Shown here: piece by piece, positions 1 to 9,314 of the stretch
Layout: the number at the start of each line of letters is the position of its first letter
How positions within the stretch are numbered: the stretch's first letter is position 1
Assembly (NCBI RefSeq): GCF_026162625.1
Contig: NZ_JAOTBD010000009.1
Location: 48,572-112,571, forward strand
Direction of reading: 5' to 3'
Source: Paracoccus beibuensis
GTDB taxonomy: Bacteria > Pseudomonadota > Alphaproteobacteria > Rhodobacterales > Rhodobacteraceae
Length of the DNA stretch: 64,000 nucleotides
The notes under the pieces: generated by a model
What the model saw: the letters and a program-made list of their open reading frames with translations, nothing else
The model's database searches: none
Told to the model about the DNA's origin: nothing
Program-made: the position numbers and the translations under genes

Positions 1-894
1 TACGTCCGCATGCCGCTTGCCGTCGCCGAGCGGCAGGCCAGCCACGGCTCGGATGTGCTGCTCGAACTGGTCGACGACGCAGCCGGCCTGCGTCCAGTGG
101 CCCGAGTTGTGGACCCGGGGGGCGATCTCGTTGACGATCAGCCCGTCCGGCGTCACGAACAGTTCCACGCCCAGCACGCCGACATAGTCCAGCGCATTGG
201 CGATCCGCGCGGCGATCAGCACGGCGTCCGTCGTCAGCTTCCCAGGCAGGCCGCAGGGCACCGTCGTGGTGCGCAGGATGCCGCCCTCGTGCACGTTCAG
301 GCCGGGATCGAAGGCCGCCACCTGCCCGTCCGCGCCCCGCGCGATGATGACGCTGATCTCGGCCGAGAAGTTCACGAAGCCTTCCAGCACGGACGGTGCG
401 CCGGTCCAGTCCGCGGGGCCGTCTTCGATGCGGACCTGGCCCTTGCCGTCATAGCCCATGCGACGGGTCTTGAGGATCGAGGGGCGGCCGATGGCGTCGA
501 TGGCGGCGGGAAGCGCGGCCTTGTCCGGGACGTCTGCGAAAGGTGCTGTAGCCAGGCCGATCTCGTTCAGGAAGGTCTTCTCGGTCAGGCGGTCCTGCGA
601 AACGGCAAGCGCGCGGCGGTTGGGCCGGATGGCGCGCAGACTTTCCAGCAGGTCCAGCGCCGAGGTGGGGACGTTCTCGAACTCGTAGGTGATGACGTCG
701 ACGCTCTCGGCGAAGGCGCGCAGGGCGGCCTCGTCCTCGTAGAGCGCCGTCGTGACGCGCCAGGCGACGTCGCCCGCGGGTGCGGCGCCGGGTTCATAGA
801 TGTGGCAGCGCAGGCCAAGCCGGCTGGCCGCGACGGACAGCATGCGGCCCAGTTGGCCGCCGCCCAGGATGCCGATGGTGCGGATCTCAGTCAT
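1..894 (-). CDS. purK: N5-carboxyaminoimidazole ribonucleotide synthase, 3' end outside window
   Basis: ATP-grasp enzyme of purine synthesis that carboxylates AIR to N5-CAIR. Reading the minus strand from the ATG at 894 gives an N-terminus with a glycine-rich nucleotide-binding turn ([11 protein letters not shown]) followed by typical PurK sequence such as [16 protein letters not shown] and [14 protein letters not shown]. About 298 codons are inside the window and the C-terminus lies beyond base 1. It overlaps the upstream purE by 8 bases (ATGACTGA), so the two are translationally coupled and act in consecutive steps. Confidence 0.93.
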   Translation of the reverse strand, partial: MTEIRTIGILGGGQLGRMLSVAASRLGLRCHIYEPGAAPAGDVAWRVTTALYEDEAALRAFAESVDVITYEFENVPTSALDLLESLRAIRPNRRALAVSQDRLTEKTFLNEIGLATAPFADVPDKAALPAAIDAIGRPSILKTRRMGYDGKGQVRIEDGPADWTGAPSVLEGFVNFSAEISVIIARGADGQVAAFDPGLNVHEGGILRTTTVPCGLPGKLTTDAVLIAARIANALDYVGVLGVELFVTPDGLIVNEIAPRVHNSGHWTQAGCVVDQFEQHIRAVAGLPLGDGKRHADV

Positions 895-1372
895 CGACAG
901 GCTCCTCGGGGATGGAGGCGGAAAGCGCCGAACGCCAGTCGTCCAGCCGCTGCGCAAGGCCTGTGTCCGACAGCGCCAGGATACCCGCGGCCATCAGGCC
1001 CGCATTGGCGGCGCCTGCCGACCCGATGGCCATGGTGGCGACGGGAAACCCCTTCGGCATCTGCAGGATCGAATAGAGCGAATCGACGCCCGACAGCGCC
1101 CGCGTCTGCACGGGCACACCGATCACAGGGACCCGCGTCTTTGACGCCATCATGCCGGGAAGGTGCGCGGCCCCACCGGCACCCGCGATGATCACCTTGA
1201 GGCCGCGCGACACGGCAGTCTTGCCATAGTCCCACAGGCGGTCGGGCGTGCGATGGGCGCTGACAATCCGTGTCTCGTAGCCGATCCCAAGCTCATCGAG
1301 GATACTCGCGGCCTCGCGCATGGTCGGCCAGTCGGACTGGCTGCCCATGATGATCCCTACCGGTCTGTCCAT
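887..1372 (-). CDS. purE: N5-carboxyaminoimidazole ribonucleotide mutase
   Basis: Converts N5-CAIR to CAIR in purine biosynthesis, using the PurK product. The 161-residue protein starts [18 protein letters not shown] and contains the class I PurE signatures [14 protein letters not shown] and [10 protein letters not shown]. The ATG at 1372 is chosen over longer in-frame starts because family members begin just before the GSQSDW loop. Its stop overlaps the purK start, giving a purE-purK operon. Confidence 0.96.
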   Translation of the reverse strand: MDRPVGIIMGSQSDWPTMREAASILDELGIGYETRIVSAHRTPDRLWDYGKTAVSRGLKVIIAGAGGAAHLPGMMASKTRVPVIGVPVQTRALSGVDSLYSILQMPKGFPVATMAIGSAGAANAGLMAAGILALSDTGLAQRLDDWRSALSASIPEEPVDD

Positions 1373-1444
1373 CGCGTTCTTCGTCCCCCGTCGCTGTCCA
1401 TCCGCGTGCGCGCCCCGCATAGCGCGCCGCGGGTTTGCCCGCAA

Positions 1445-1657
1445 TCAGGCGATGATGTCGGGGGTCAGTTCGTCCTCGAGCCGGGCAATGCGGTCCTTCA
1501 GCACCAGCTTTTGCCTTTTCAGCCGCTGCAGCGCCAGCGAGGACGTCAGTTGGTCGCCCTGCAAGGCGGCAATCGCTTCGTCCAGCTGCCGATGCTCGAC
1601 GCGCAGGGCGTCGAGACGGGTGCGCGAGATGTCGTCGTAGGTCATCGAGTGCTGCAT
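1445..1657 (-). CDS. DUF465 (YdcH-like) small coiled-coil protein
   Basis: A 70-residue charged helical protein. The pattern LRVEHRQLDEAI followed by LKRQKLVLKDRIARLE near the C-terminus is typical of the DUF465/YdcH family, whose function is unknown. An alternative start is the ATG at 1645, four codons downstream; neither has a clear ribosome binding site. It lies 72 bases upstream of purE on the same strand and may be cotranscribed. Confidence 0.85.
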   Translation of the reverse strand: MQHSMTYDDISRTRLDALRVEHRQLDEAIAALQGDQLTSSLALQRLKRQKLVLKDRIARLEDELTPDIIA

Positions 1658-1789
1658 GGTCGTCGGCTTGCTCTGACAAATGGCGGCGTTGCTGAATCTA
1701 TAGCGTCAGTCAGCCACGGTGTTAACACAATCATGCACCTGTCTGGCAATAGTGCCACGTCGTGGCGCGGATGCCCGCCCACGCAAAGG

Positions 1790-1813
1790 AAAAAGGGGGC
1801 CTTTGCTGCCCCC
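1790..1813 (-). terminator. Rho-independent terminator after the TRAP permease genes
   Basis: On the minus strand, GGGGGC, a 7-base loop and GCCCCC are followed by five T residues. It lies directly downstream of the dctM stop codon. Confidence 0.8.
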
Positions 1814-1823
1814 CTCTCCCGTG

Positions 1824-3638
1824 TCAGTTGCTGGAGAGGCCCGGCGGCGGACCGCCAAGGCCAAGGCCCAACCCGCCCGAGGGTGCTGCCGCCTCTGGCG
1901 CCGCCTCGCCGCCGGCCCCTGGCTGGGGTGCAGGCGCAGGTTGCGGTGCGAAGGGAGAGCCGCCAAGCCCGCCCAGCCCGCCGAAACCGCCGCCCTGGTC
2001 GCCGCCCCCAAGACCACCTCCCAGACCACTGCCACCCATGGGGATCTGGATCTGGACGTTCGACGTGTCCACGACCGGGCCCTTGTAGTGCATCACCATG
2101 CCCGGGAAGATGATGACCGCCGCGATCATCAGGATTTGCAAGCCGACGAAGGGCGCCGCCCCGCGATAGATCTCCAGAGTGCTGATCGGATCCATGATCA
2201 GGCCGGTGACCTTGTCGCGATAGGGCTTCTGCGGCGCGACCGACCGCAGGTAGAACAGCGCGAAACCGACTGGCGGCGTCAGGAACGACGTTTGCATCGT
2301 CACCGCCAGGATCACCCCGAACCAGACCAGGTCGATCTCGAGCGCGTTGGCGGCGGGCACCAGCAGAGGCACGATCACGAAAGCAAGCTCGAAGAAGTCG
2401 AGGAAGAAGGCCAGGAAGAAGATGATTGCGCAGACGGCGACAAGAAAACCGTACTCGCCCCCCGGCAGCGCGGTCAGCAGGTCGCGCACCCAGATATGGC
2501 CGTTGATCGAATAGTAGGTCAGCGAGAAGACCGTCGCCCCGATCAGGATAAACATCACGAAGGCCGACAGCCGCACCGTCGACAGCAGCGCCTGGTTCAC
2601 CACGTCGAAGCTTAGCCGCCGCTTGATCGCGGCCAGGATCAGCGCACCCATCGCGCCCATCGCCCCGCCCTCGGTCGGGGTGGCGATGCCAAGGAAGATC
2701 GTCCCCAGCACCAGGAAGACCAACGCCAGCGGCGGGATCATGACGATGATGACCTCTCGGGTCATCGGCGACATCACGTTCAGCCTCAGCCTGCGGTCGA
2801 TCATGGCCAGCGCGAGCATGATCAGAACGGTCAGAACAGCCGCCCAGATGGCGCTGTCCTCGCCGATCGTCGCCTGAAGCCACCGCTCGGTCAGCCAGTA
2901 GATGCCGCCGGCGGCGATCAGCGCCAGAATGAGCGAGATGCCGCCCGAGCCCAAAGGCCGCGCCTCGATCGGCAGGGCGGGCATCGACCGGGGCCGCAGG
3001 ATCGACATGACCAGCACATAGGTCATGTAGACGCCGGTCAGCGCCAGAGCCGGGACCATGGCGGCGGTGTACATGTCGCCGACCGACCGGCCCAGCTGGT
3101 CGCCCAGCACGATCAGCACCAGCGACGGCGGGATGATCTGCGCAAGCGTCCCCGACGCGGTGATGACCCCCGTCGCCAGCCGCTTGTCATAGCCATAGCG
3201 CATCATGATCGGCAGCGAGATCAGCCCCATCGAGATGACCGAGGCCGCCACGACGCCCGTCGTCGCCGCGAGCAATGCGCCGACCAGGATGACCGCGTAG
3301 GCAAGGCCCCCACGGACCGGTCCGAACAGCTGGCCGATGGTGTCCAGCAGCTCCTCAGCCATGCGGGACCGTTCAAGAACGATGCCCATGAAGGTGAAGA
3401 AGGGAATCGCCAGCAGCGTGTCGTTGCGCATCACGCCGAAGACCCTGTCGCCAAGCGCGCCCAGAAGGTTCCAGCCCAGGTTCACCTGGTCCGACAGCGG
3501 GGTCAGAAAGACGCCGAAGAAGAAGAACAGAAGCCCGTTGGCCGCCAGCGCGAAGGCGATCGGATAGCCGAACAGCAGGAACACGACCATCGAGAAGAAC
3601 ATGATGGGCGCAAGGTTGTGGGCAATGAGGTCGATCAC
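1824..3638 (-). CDS. TRAP transporter large permease (DctM-like) with Gly/Pro-rich tail
   Basis: Integral membrane translocation subunit of a TRAP-type solute importer driven by an ion gradient; the substrate cannot be read from sequence. The 604-residue protein has many hydrophobic segments. Family motifs include FTFMGIVLERSRMAEELLDT, GTLAQIIPPS and ATPTEGGAMGA. A soluble linker and extra membrane segments occupy roughly residues 205-280. About the last 85 residues form a low-complexity Gly/Pro/Ala tail with GLGGG-type repeats, beyond the usual C-terminus of the family. It starts with GTG in a GTGA overlap with the small permease gene. No binding-protein (DctP) gene is adjacent. Confidence 0.92.
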   Translation of the reverse strand: MIDLIAHNLAPIMFFSMVVFLLFGYPIAFALAANGLLFFFFGVFLTPLSDQVNLGWNLLGALGDRVFGVMRNDTLLAIPFFTFMGIVLERSRMAEELLDTIGQLFGPVRGGLAYAVILVGALLAATTGVVAASVISMGLISLPIMMRYGYDKRLATGVITASGTLAQIIPPSLVLIVLGDQLGRSVGDMYTAAMVPALALTGVYMTYVLVMSILRPRSMPALPIEARPLGSGGISLILALIAAGGIYWLTERWLQATIGEDSAIWAAVLTVLIMLALAMIDRRLRLNVMSPMTREVIIVMIPPLALVFLVLGTIFLGIATPTEGGAMGAMGALILAAIKRRLSFDVVNQALLSTVRLSAFVMFILIGATVFSLTYYSINGHIWVRDLLTALPGGEYGFLVAVCAIIFFLAFFLDFFELAFVIVPLLVPAANALEIDLVWFGVILAVTMQTSFLTPPVGFALFYLRSVAPQKPYRDKVTGLIMDPISTLEIYRGAAPFVGLQILMIAAVIIFPGMVMHYKGPVVDTSNVQIQIPMGGSGLGGGLGGGDQGGGFGGLGGLGGSPFAPQPAPAPQPGAGGEAAPEAAAPSGGLGLGLGGPPPGLSSN

Positions 3639-4264
3639 GCGCGATTCTCCGGGTCCGAGCGGCGGGCTTCATCCGCCAGATCCTGGTCCAGGCCGGCGGT
3701 CATAAGGCCAGCCTCCCTGTGGCCGGCCTCGTGGGGTTCGGCATGGCTGACGGTGTCGGGAATGATCCCGCGCATGATCGCGATCTTCTTGATCAGTTCC
3801 GAGATGCCCTGCGCGAAGAGCAGCGCAAAGCCCGCGACCAGGATGCCGCGCGCAGGCCACAGCGCCAGGCCGCCGGCGTTCATCGAAATTTCTCCGTTCG
3901 CCCAGGCCCGGGTGAAGGCGGGCCAGGTCAGGTAGAGCATGATCCCCGTGAAGGGCAGCAGGAACAGCAGCGTCCCGATCAGGTCGATCCAGTGCTGCAC
4001 CCGGCGCGACCAGCGGCCATAGATGATGTCGATGCGGATATGTTCGTTGATCAAGAGCGTATAGGCGGCCGCCAGCATGAAGGCGGCGCCGAACAGGTAC
4101 CACTGCGCTTCCAGCCAAGCATTGGACGAGACGCTGAAGACCTTGCGCACCACGGCGTTGACCGAACTAACGATGATTGCCAGAAGGATCAGCCAGGCGA
4201 CGCTGCGGCCGATGACGGTGGTGACGCGGTCGATGCCGCGCGACAGGGCCAGAAGGCCGCCCAT
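3635..4264 (-). CDS. TRAP transporter small permease (DctQ-like)
   Basis: Small membrane subunit of the TRAP importer, pairing with the large permease encoded immediately downstream. The 209 residues have four predicted membrane segments, and the DctQ signature is visible as EAQWYLFGAAFMLAAAYTL followed by HIRIDIIYGRWSRR. The ATG at 4264 (MGGLLALSRGI) is preferred to an in-frame start six codons upstream. The C-terminal ~35 residues are hydrophilic. Confidence 0.92.
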   Translation of the reverse strand: MGGLLALSRGIDRVTTVIGRSVAWLILLAIIVSSVNAVVRKVFSVSSNAWLEAQWYLFGAAFMLAAAYTLLINEHIRIDIIYGRWSRRVQHWIDLIGTLLFLLPFTGIMLYLTWPAFTRAWANGEISMNAGGLALWPARGILVAGFALLFAQGISELIKKIAIMRGIIPDTVSHAEPHEAGHREAGLMTAGLDQDLADEARRSDPENRA

Positions 4265-4392
4265 GGTATTCCCCTCCCTCAAGGCGCTGCCCGCCCCCTC
4301 CGGGTGGGCGCCCGGTTCGCCCGGTCCTTCTGCGCACGCTGGCGGTATGGGCCATTGCGGCCCGCGTGGTCAAGTTTTCCCGACGGGTGACG

Positions 4393-5127
4393 CTAGGTCA
4401 GAAGCGCCAGTGCGGCCAGTGCCGCCGTCTCGGCCAGCAGGGACGCCGCGCCCAGCACGTCGCCGGTTTGCCCGCCCAGCAGCCCGACTGCCCGCCGCGC
4501 GACAAGCGCACCCGCCGCACAGGCAGCAGCGGCCGCCGCCAACGCAGGCGCCGGCGCCACCAGAGTTGCCATGGCAAGGGCCGCGATGATCGCCGCACCT
4601 GCCACGGCCCCGCGCGACGGACGGCCTGCCGCCTGGCCCAACCCGTCCTGCCGTGCCGGCGGCAGCGCCCGCATCAGGACGACCGGCACAAGCCGCGCGG
4701 CCGCGACCGCCGCCACAAGCGCGCCCGGCGACAGAACCGCAAGCGAAAGGATGCGCAGCAGGGTGGTGCAGACCAGCGCCATCGTTCCGTAGCTGCCGAT
4801 GGTTGAGTCGCGCATGATCCGCAGGCGGTCAGCCCTGTCGCGGCCTCCTCCGGCATCGGCGAAATCGGCCAGGGCATCTTCGTGCAGGGCGCCGGTCAGC
4901 CAGACAAGCAGCGTGATCGACAGGGCCGCAGGCAGCAGGCCCGGACCCGCCAGCCACATCGGCAGCGCCGCCAGCGCCCCGACGATCAGACCTGCCAGCG
5001 GAAAGGCCCAGGCCGCATCCGCCAGCGGCAGGATGCGCGGCGGCAGGAAGCGCCCCACCGGGAGCCGGGTCAGGAAGACCAGCGCCAACAGGACCTGGTG
5101 CAGCCTAGCCAATACCAGCCTCGGCAA
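4393..5127 (-). CDS. cobS: Adenosylcobinamide-GDP ribazoletransferase (cobalamin synthase)
   Basis: Membrane enzyme of late cobalamin synthesis joining adenosylcobinamide-GDP to alpha-ribazole. The 244-residue hydrophobic protein has the family motifs FLTRLPVG, TGALHEDALADFADAGGGRDR and MRDSTIGSYG, which include the acidic metal-binding cluster. It overlaps the end of cobT by 23 bases. Also named cobV in the Pseudomonas denitrificans nomenclature. Confidence 0.95.
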   Translation of the reverse strand: MPRLVLARLHQVLLALVFLTRLPVGRFLPPRILPLADAAWAFPLAGLIVGALAALPMWLAGPGLLPAALSITLLVWLTGALHEDALADFADAGGGRDRADRLRIMRDSTIGSYGTMALVCTTLLRILSLAVLSPGALVAAVAAARLVPVVLMRALPPARQDGLGQAAGRPSRGAVAGAAIIAALAMATLVAPAPALAAAAAACAAGALVARRAVGLLGGQTGDVLGAASLLAETAALAALALLT

Positions 5128-6058
5128 AGGTCGCCATGCCGTTGTGACATTCCAGCGCCGCGCGCAGGATCATCAGCGCCACGGCCGCGCCAGATCCCTC
5201 CCCCAAGCGCATGTCCAGCGACAGCACGGGCTCCATGTTCAGCGCGGCGGTCAGGCGGCGGTGGCCCCGCTCGGCGCTCTCGTGGCCGATCAGGCAATGG
5301 GCCAGCGCCTCGGGATCGTCGCGGGTCAGGACGGCTGCGGCCGCGGTGCAGATGAACCCGTCGAGGATCACCGGGATGCGCAGTTCTCGCGCCCGAAGGA
5401 TCGCGCCGCAGATCGCGGCCTGCTCGCGCCCGCCGAAGGACGCCAGCGTGTCGCGGGTCCCGACGGGCGCGTGGCGCGCCAGCCCCTCGGCCACGACGCG
5501 GATCTTGGCCGCCAGCATCTCGGCCGCGGCGCCGGTGCCCTGCCCGACCCAGTCTTCAGCCGGGCCGCCGAAGATCGCTGCAGCCAGCACTGCGGAAATG
5601 GTCGAGTTGCCGATCCCCATTTCTCCCAGAAGCAGGACCTGCGCGCCGGGATCGACTGCCGCCGCGCCCTGCCCCATGGCGTCAGACACCTCTGCCGGCG
5701 TCATGGCCGGGCCTTTGGTGAAGTCGGCGGTCGGTCTGTCCAGATCCAGCGGCACCACCGACAGGTCGGCACCTGCCACGCGGCAGAGCTGGTTGATCGC
5801 CGCGCCGCCCGCCTGGAAGTTCCGGACCATGCCCGCCGTCACCTCTGGCGGGAACGGCGTGATCCCCTGCGACACGACGCCATGATTGCCCGCGAAGACA
5901 AGCGCCTGCGCCCGGTCCAGGCGCGGCCGCCCCGTCCGCTGCCAGCCGGCCATGAAGACGGCCAACTCCTCCAGCCGACCCAGGGAACCCGGGGGCTTCG
6001 TCAGCTGTGCTTGCCGGGCGCGCGCGGCATCGGCGGCCACGTCGTCAAAGTCGTTCAT
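5105..6058 (-). CDS. cobT: Nicotinate-nucleotide--dimethylbenzimidazole phosphoribosyltransferase
   Basis: Makes alpha-ribazole phosphate from dimethylbenzimidazole and nicotinate mononucleotide, supplying the lower ligand for CobS. The 317-residue protein shows KPPGSLGRLE near the N-terminus, FAGNHGVV, GEMGIGN and the C-terminal LRLGEGSGA, whose glutamate is the general base in this family. It overlaps cobU by 14 bases and cobS by 23 bases, so the three form one operon. Also called cobU in older nomenclature. Confidence 0.96.
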   Translation of the reverse strand: MNDFDDVAADAARARQAQLTKPPGSLGRLEELAVFMAGWQRTGRPRLDRAQALVFAGNHGVVSQGITPFPPEVTAGMVRNFQAGGAAINQLCRVAGADLSVVPLDLDRPTADFTKGPAMTPAEVSDAMGQGAAAVDPGAQVLLLGEMGIGNSTISAVLAAAIFGGPAEDWVGQGTGAAAEMLAAKIRVVAEGLARHAPVGTRDTLASFGGREQAAICGAILRARELRIPVILDGFICTAAAAVLTRDDPEALAHCLIGHESAERGHRRLTAALNMEPVLSLDMRLGEGSGAAVALMILRAALECHNGMATFAEAGIG

Positions 6059-6575
6059 CGATCGCCTCGCGAGAGGGTTTCAACCGCAGCGGCTGGCCAC
6101 TGACCGCCATCCAGACCTCGTCGGCGACTGCGGCGACGGCCTGATTCATCCGCCCGTGGTCGTCGCGGAACCGCCGGGCCAGAGCGTTGTCCGGCACGAT
6201 GCCCTGCCCAAGTTCGTTGGTCACAAGGACGACAGGGCAGCATTGCCGACGCAACGTCACCGTCAGCGCGTCGATATCGGCCGAGCCGATGCAGTTCGAC
6301 AGCCACAGCGTCAGGCAATCCACCAGCCGGACGCCCAGCCCGTCCGTGTCACGCAACGCCCGCGCAAGATCGACCGGTTCCTCGACGGTATCCCAGCCCT
6401 GGCCGCGATCCCGTTGATGCTGCGATATTCTTTCGCGCATCTCCGTGTCACGTGGCTCGGCCGTGGCGATGTAGATGCGCGGGCCGGGGTGCCGCAGGAC
6501 CAGCCGTTCGGCCAGCGCGGACTTGCCCGACCGCGCGCCGCCCGTCACAAGAACGATATGTCCGTCAGCTGTCAT
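6045..6575 (-). CDS. cobU: Adenosylcobinamide kinase / adenosylcobinamide-phosphate guanylyltransferase
   Basis: Bifunctional enzyme that phosphorylates adenosylcobinamide and then attaches GMP. The 176-residue protein opens with a P-loop GGARSGKS. It also has YIATAEPRDTEM, the RDRGQGWDTVE segment (RG-W-T motif), DCLTLWLSN and VTNELGQGIVP. First gene of the cobU-cobT-cobS operon; its 5' region is shared divergently with oppA. Also named cobP. Confidence 0.95.
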   Translation of the reverse strand: MTADGHIVLVTGGARSGKSALAERLVLRHPGPRIYIATAEPRDTEMRERISQHQRDRGQGWDTVEEPVDLARALRDTDGLGVRLVDCLTLWLSNCIGSADIDALTVTLRRQCCPVVLVTNELGQGIVPDNALARRFRDDHGRMNQAVAAVADEVWMAVSGQPLRLKPSREAIDERL

Positions 6576-6703
6576 GACCGCTTCTTTTCCACAGGGCGGT
6601 CACCTTGGGAAGCGTCAATCGCGGGTTGCTCAGCGTGCAACTTTGCGTAACGTCGCGCCATTCCGGCGCAACAGGCGCCGTCACACAACCAGGAGGAGCC
6701 AGG

Positions 6704-8305
6704 ATGATCAAGCTTTTCGCATCCACCGCCCTTGTCGCCTTGCTGGCCATTCCCGCCCACGCCGTTCAACCGGCCGAGGGCGAAACGCTGGCCGACACCC
6801 AGACCTATACCTACTGGCTGCTGGACGCGATCAAGTCGCTGGACCCGGCCAAGAACACCGATGTCGAGGGCTCTGACGCGCTGCGCCAGCTGTTCGAGGG
6901 GCTGATGATCGAGGACGCCCAAGGCAACATGATCCCCGGCATGGCCGAAAGCCACGACGTCAGCGACGACGGCCTGACCTATACGTTCCACCTGCGCGAC
7001 GCGAACTGGTCGAACGGCCGACCGGTCACGGCGGGCGATTTCGTCTATGCCTGGCAGCGCGTGGTGACGCCTGAAACGGCGTCCGAATACGCCTGGTACA
7101 TGGAGCTGATGAACATCCAGAACGCCAGCGAGATCATCGCAGGCGAGTTGGCACCCGATCAGCTGGGCGTGCGCGCCGTCGACGACAAGACGCTGGAAGT
7201 GAAGCTGACGCAGGCGACGCCCTATTTCCTGAACACGCTCTCGCACACGACGGCCTATCCCGTGCCGCAGGCGGTGGTCGAGGAACATGGCGACGGCTGG
7301 GTCCAGCCCGGAAACCTGGTCGGCAACGGCGCCTTCACGCTGGCCAGCCACAACCTGGGCGTCGATATCGTCTTCGAGAAGAACCCCGAGTACTGGGACG
7401 CCGACAACGTGCTGATGCAGACGGTCCGCGGCGTGACCGTCAACGACAACAACGTCGCCCTCACCCGCTATCAGGCCGGAGAGTTGGACCGGGTGCAGAT
7501 TCCCGCGGGCCAATATCCGCGGCTGGAGGAGGAGTCCCCCGAAGAAGCGACTTCCGTCCCCTACGGCTGCTCCTACGCCTATGTCTTCAACCTGTCCGAA
7601 AAAGGCCCCGAGGTCCTGAAGGACCAGCGCGTGCGCGAGGCTATGGCGCTTTCGCTGAACCGCGACGTGATCGTGGACCAGATCCTGCAGGGGGGTCAGG
7701 AACCGGCCTATACCTGGGTGCACTGGGCGATCAACGGATTTGCCGCGCCGGAAGGCAACATGGGCGAGATGACCGCCGAAGAGCGCATGAGCCGTGCCAA
7801 GGAACTGCTGGCCGAGGCCGGCTATGGCCCCGACAACCCCGTCCAGCTGGAGCTACAGTACAACACCGACGACAGCCACCGCCTGCTGGCCATTGCCGCC
7901 CAGCAGTTCTGGCGCCCCCTGGGCATCGAGATCGAGCTGAACAACGTCGAGTGGAAGGTCCACACCGACCGCATGCAGAACCAGGACTTCGAGGTTGCGC
8001 GCTATGCCTGGTGCGCCGACTATAACGAGGCCTCTACCTTCCTCGACTGGTTCCGCACCGATGGATACAACAGCGGCAAGTGGTCGAACGAGGAGTACGA
8101 CCGACTGCTGGCCGAGGCCGCGACGGCCGAGGACACGGCGCCGCTCTATCAGCAGGCCGAGGCGATCCTGGACGAGGAAAATCCTGCCGTCTTCGTCTAT
8201 CACTATGCCAAGGTCGACATGATCAACACGGCGATCAAGGGCCTGCCGCGGGAAAACCTGCTGAACACCTGGTACGCCAAGGACCTTTACCGCGTCGCCG
8301 AGTAA
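6704..8305 (+). CDS. oppA: Oligopeptide ABC transporter substrate-binding protein
   Basis: Periplasmic SBP_bac_5 family binding protein delivering peptides to the OppBCDF importer. The 533-residue protein starts with a Sec signal peptide (MIKLFASTALVALLAIPAHA, cleavage expected after AHA). It carries family sequence such as YTYWLLDAIKSLDPAKN and EGLMIEDAQGNMIPGMAE. The ATG at 6704 is fixed by an AGGAGG at 6691 and by the signal peptide. It is closest to the MppA/OppA group that includes gamma-proteobacterial OppA; the ligand range is not determinable. Confidence 0.93.
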   Translation: MIKLFASTALVALLAIPAHAVQPAEGETLADTQTYTYWLLDAIKSLDPAKNTDVEGSDALRQLFEGLMIEDAQGNMIPGMAESHDVSDDGLTYTFHLRDANWSNGRPVTAGDFVYAWQRVVTPETASEYAWYMELMNIQNASEIIAGELAPDQLGVRAVDDKTLEVKLTQATPYFLNTLSHTTAYPVPQAVVEEHGDGWVQPGNLVGNGAFTLASHNLGVDIVFEKNPEYWDADNVLMQTVRGVTVNDNNVALTRYQAGELDRVQIPAGQYPRLEEESPEEATSVPYGCSYAYVFNLSEKGPEVLKDQRVREAMALSLNRDVIVDQILQGGQEPAYTWVHWAINGFAAPEGNMGEMTAEERMSRAKELLAEAGYGPDNPVQLELQYNTDDSHRLLAIAAQQFWRPLGIEIELNNVEWKVHTDRMQNQDFEVARYAWCADYNEASTFLDWFRTDGYNSGKWSNEEYDRLLAEAATAEDTAPLYQQAEAILDEENPAVFVYHYAKVDMINTAIKGLPRENLLNTWYAKDLYRVAE

Positions 8306-8326
8306 GGCACCTTCAGCGACATTTCC

Positions 8327-8354
8327 GGCCGGGGCGGGCATTCCCGCCTCGGCC
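8327..8354 (+). promoter_or_regulatory. Strong intercistronic hairpin between oppA and oppB
   Basis: A 12-base-pair stem (GGCCGGGGCGGG with CCCGCCTCGGCC, one G-T pair) closes a CATT loop in the 82-base oppA-oppB gap. Only a weak T stretch follows. It probably acts as a partial terminator or an mRNA stabiliser, which would keep binding-protein mRNA above permease mRNA. Confidence 0.6.
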
Positions 8355-8387
8355 GTCTGATTTCAACCCGCAGGAAAGGCCCTGGCG

Positions 8388-9311
8388 ATGTTCGCATTCG
8401 TCCTGCGACGATTGGCCGTGGCGATCCCCACGCTGCTGTTGCTGATCGTCTTCTCGTTCACCCTCATGCACCTGGCGCCCGGCGGCCCTTTCACCGGAGA
8501 ACGCGCCCTGCCCCCGCAGGTTCTGGCCAATCTCGAGGCCCGGTACGGCTTGAACGATCCCTTGTGGCTGCAGATCTGGAACTACCTGGTCGGCATCGTC
8601 GTGCATTTCGATTTCGGTCCCAGCTTCGTCTACCCTGACCGCACGGTGAACCAGCTGATCGCCGCCGGTTTCCCGGTGACGCTGACCTACGGCGCCCTGT
8701 CCTTCGCGGCCGCCGTGATCTTCGGCGTCTCGCTCGGGGTCGTTGCCGCGATCCGACACAACAGCTGGACGGATTACCTGGCCGTGGGCGTGTCGATCGG
8801 CGCGCAGGTGCTGCCGAATTTCGTCATGGCGCCGCTGTTGGTGCTGGTCTTCACGCTCTGGTATGGGCTTCTGCCCGGCGGCGGGTGGAGCTTCAACGAC
8901 CCGTCATTCTGGATCATGCCGGTGATTGCGCTGGCCACCAGCTACATGGCGTCCATCGCGCGCATCACCCGGTCGTCGATGCTGGAGGTCCTGGGCAGCA
9001 ACCACATCCGCACGGCGCGCGCCAAGGGGATGCCCGAACGTCGCGTCATCCTGCGCCACGCCCTGAAGCCCGCGATGCTGCCGGTCATCAGCTATCTGGG
9101 ACCGGTCTTCGTGTCGATGATCACGGGCTCGGTGGTGATCGACATCTACTTCTCGACCGGGGGCATCGGGAAGGCCTTCGTCGATAGCGCGCTGAACCGG
9201 GATTACGCCGTGATGATGGGGGTGACCATCCTGGTCGGCGCGCTGACCATCCTCTTCAACCTACTCGTCGACGTGCTTTACGCATGGATCGACCCCAAGA
9301 TCAGGTACTAG
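8388..9311 (+). CDS. oppB: Oligopeptide ABC transporter permease OppB
   Basis: Inner-membrane permease subunit of the peptide importer. The 307-residue protein has the N-terminal FVLRRLAVAIPTLLLL segment typical of OppB/DppB and several further membrane segments. Its EAA loop reads HIRTARAKGMPERRVI, the contact site for the ATPases. It ends 3 bases before oppC. Confidence 0.95.
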   Translation: MFAFVLRRLAVAIPTLLLLIVFSFTLMHLAPGGPFTGERALPPQVLANLEARYGLNDPLWLQIWNYLVGIVVHFDFGPSFVYPDRTVNQLIAAGFPVTLTYGALSFAAAVIFGVSLGVVAAIRHNSWTDYLAVGVSIGAQVLPNFVMAPLLVLVFTLWYGLLPGGGWSFNDPSFWIMPVIALATSYMASIARITRSSMLEVLGSNHIRTARAKGMPERRVILRHALKPAMLPVISYLGPVFVSMITGSVVIDIYFSTGGIGKAFVDSALNRDYAVMMGVTILVGALTILFNLLVDVLYAWIDPKIRY

Positions 9312-9314
9312 GTC

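Noticed and set aside
10..1191. A 393-codon plus-strand frame at the left edge
   Set aside because: Antisense to purK and purE, both of which show complete family signatures.
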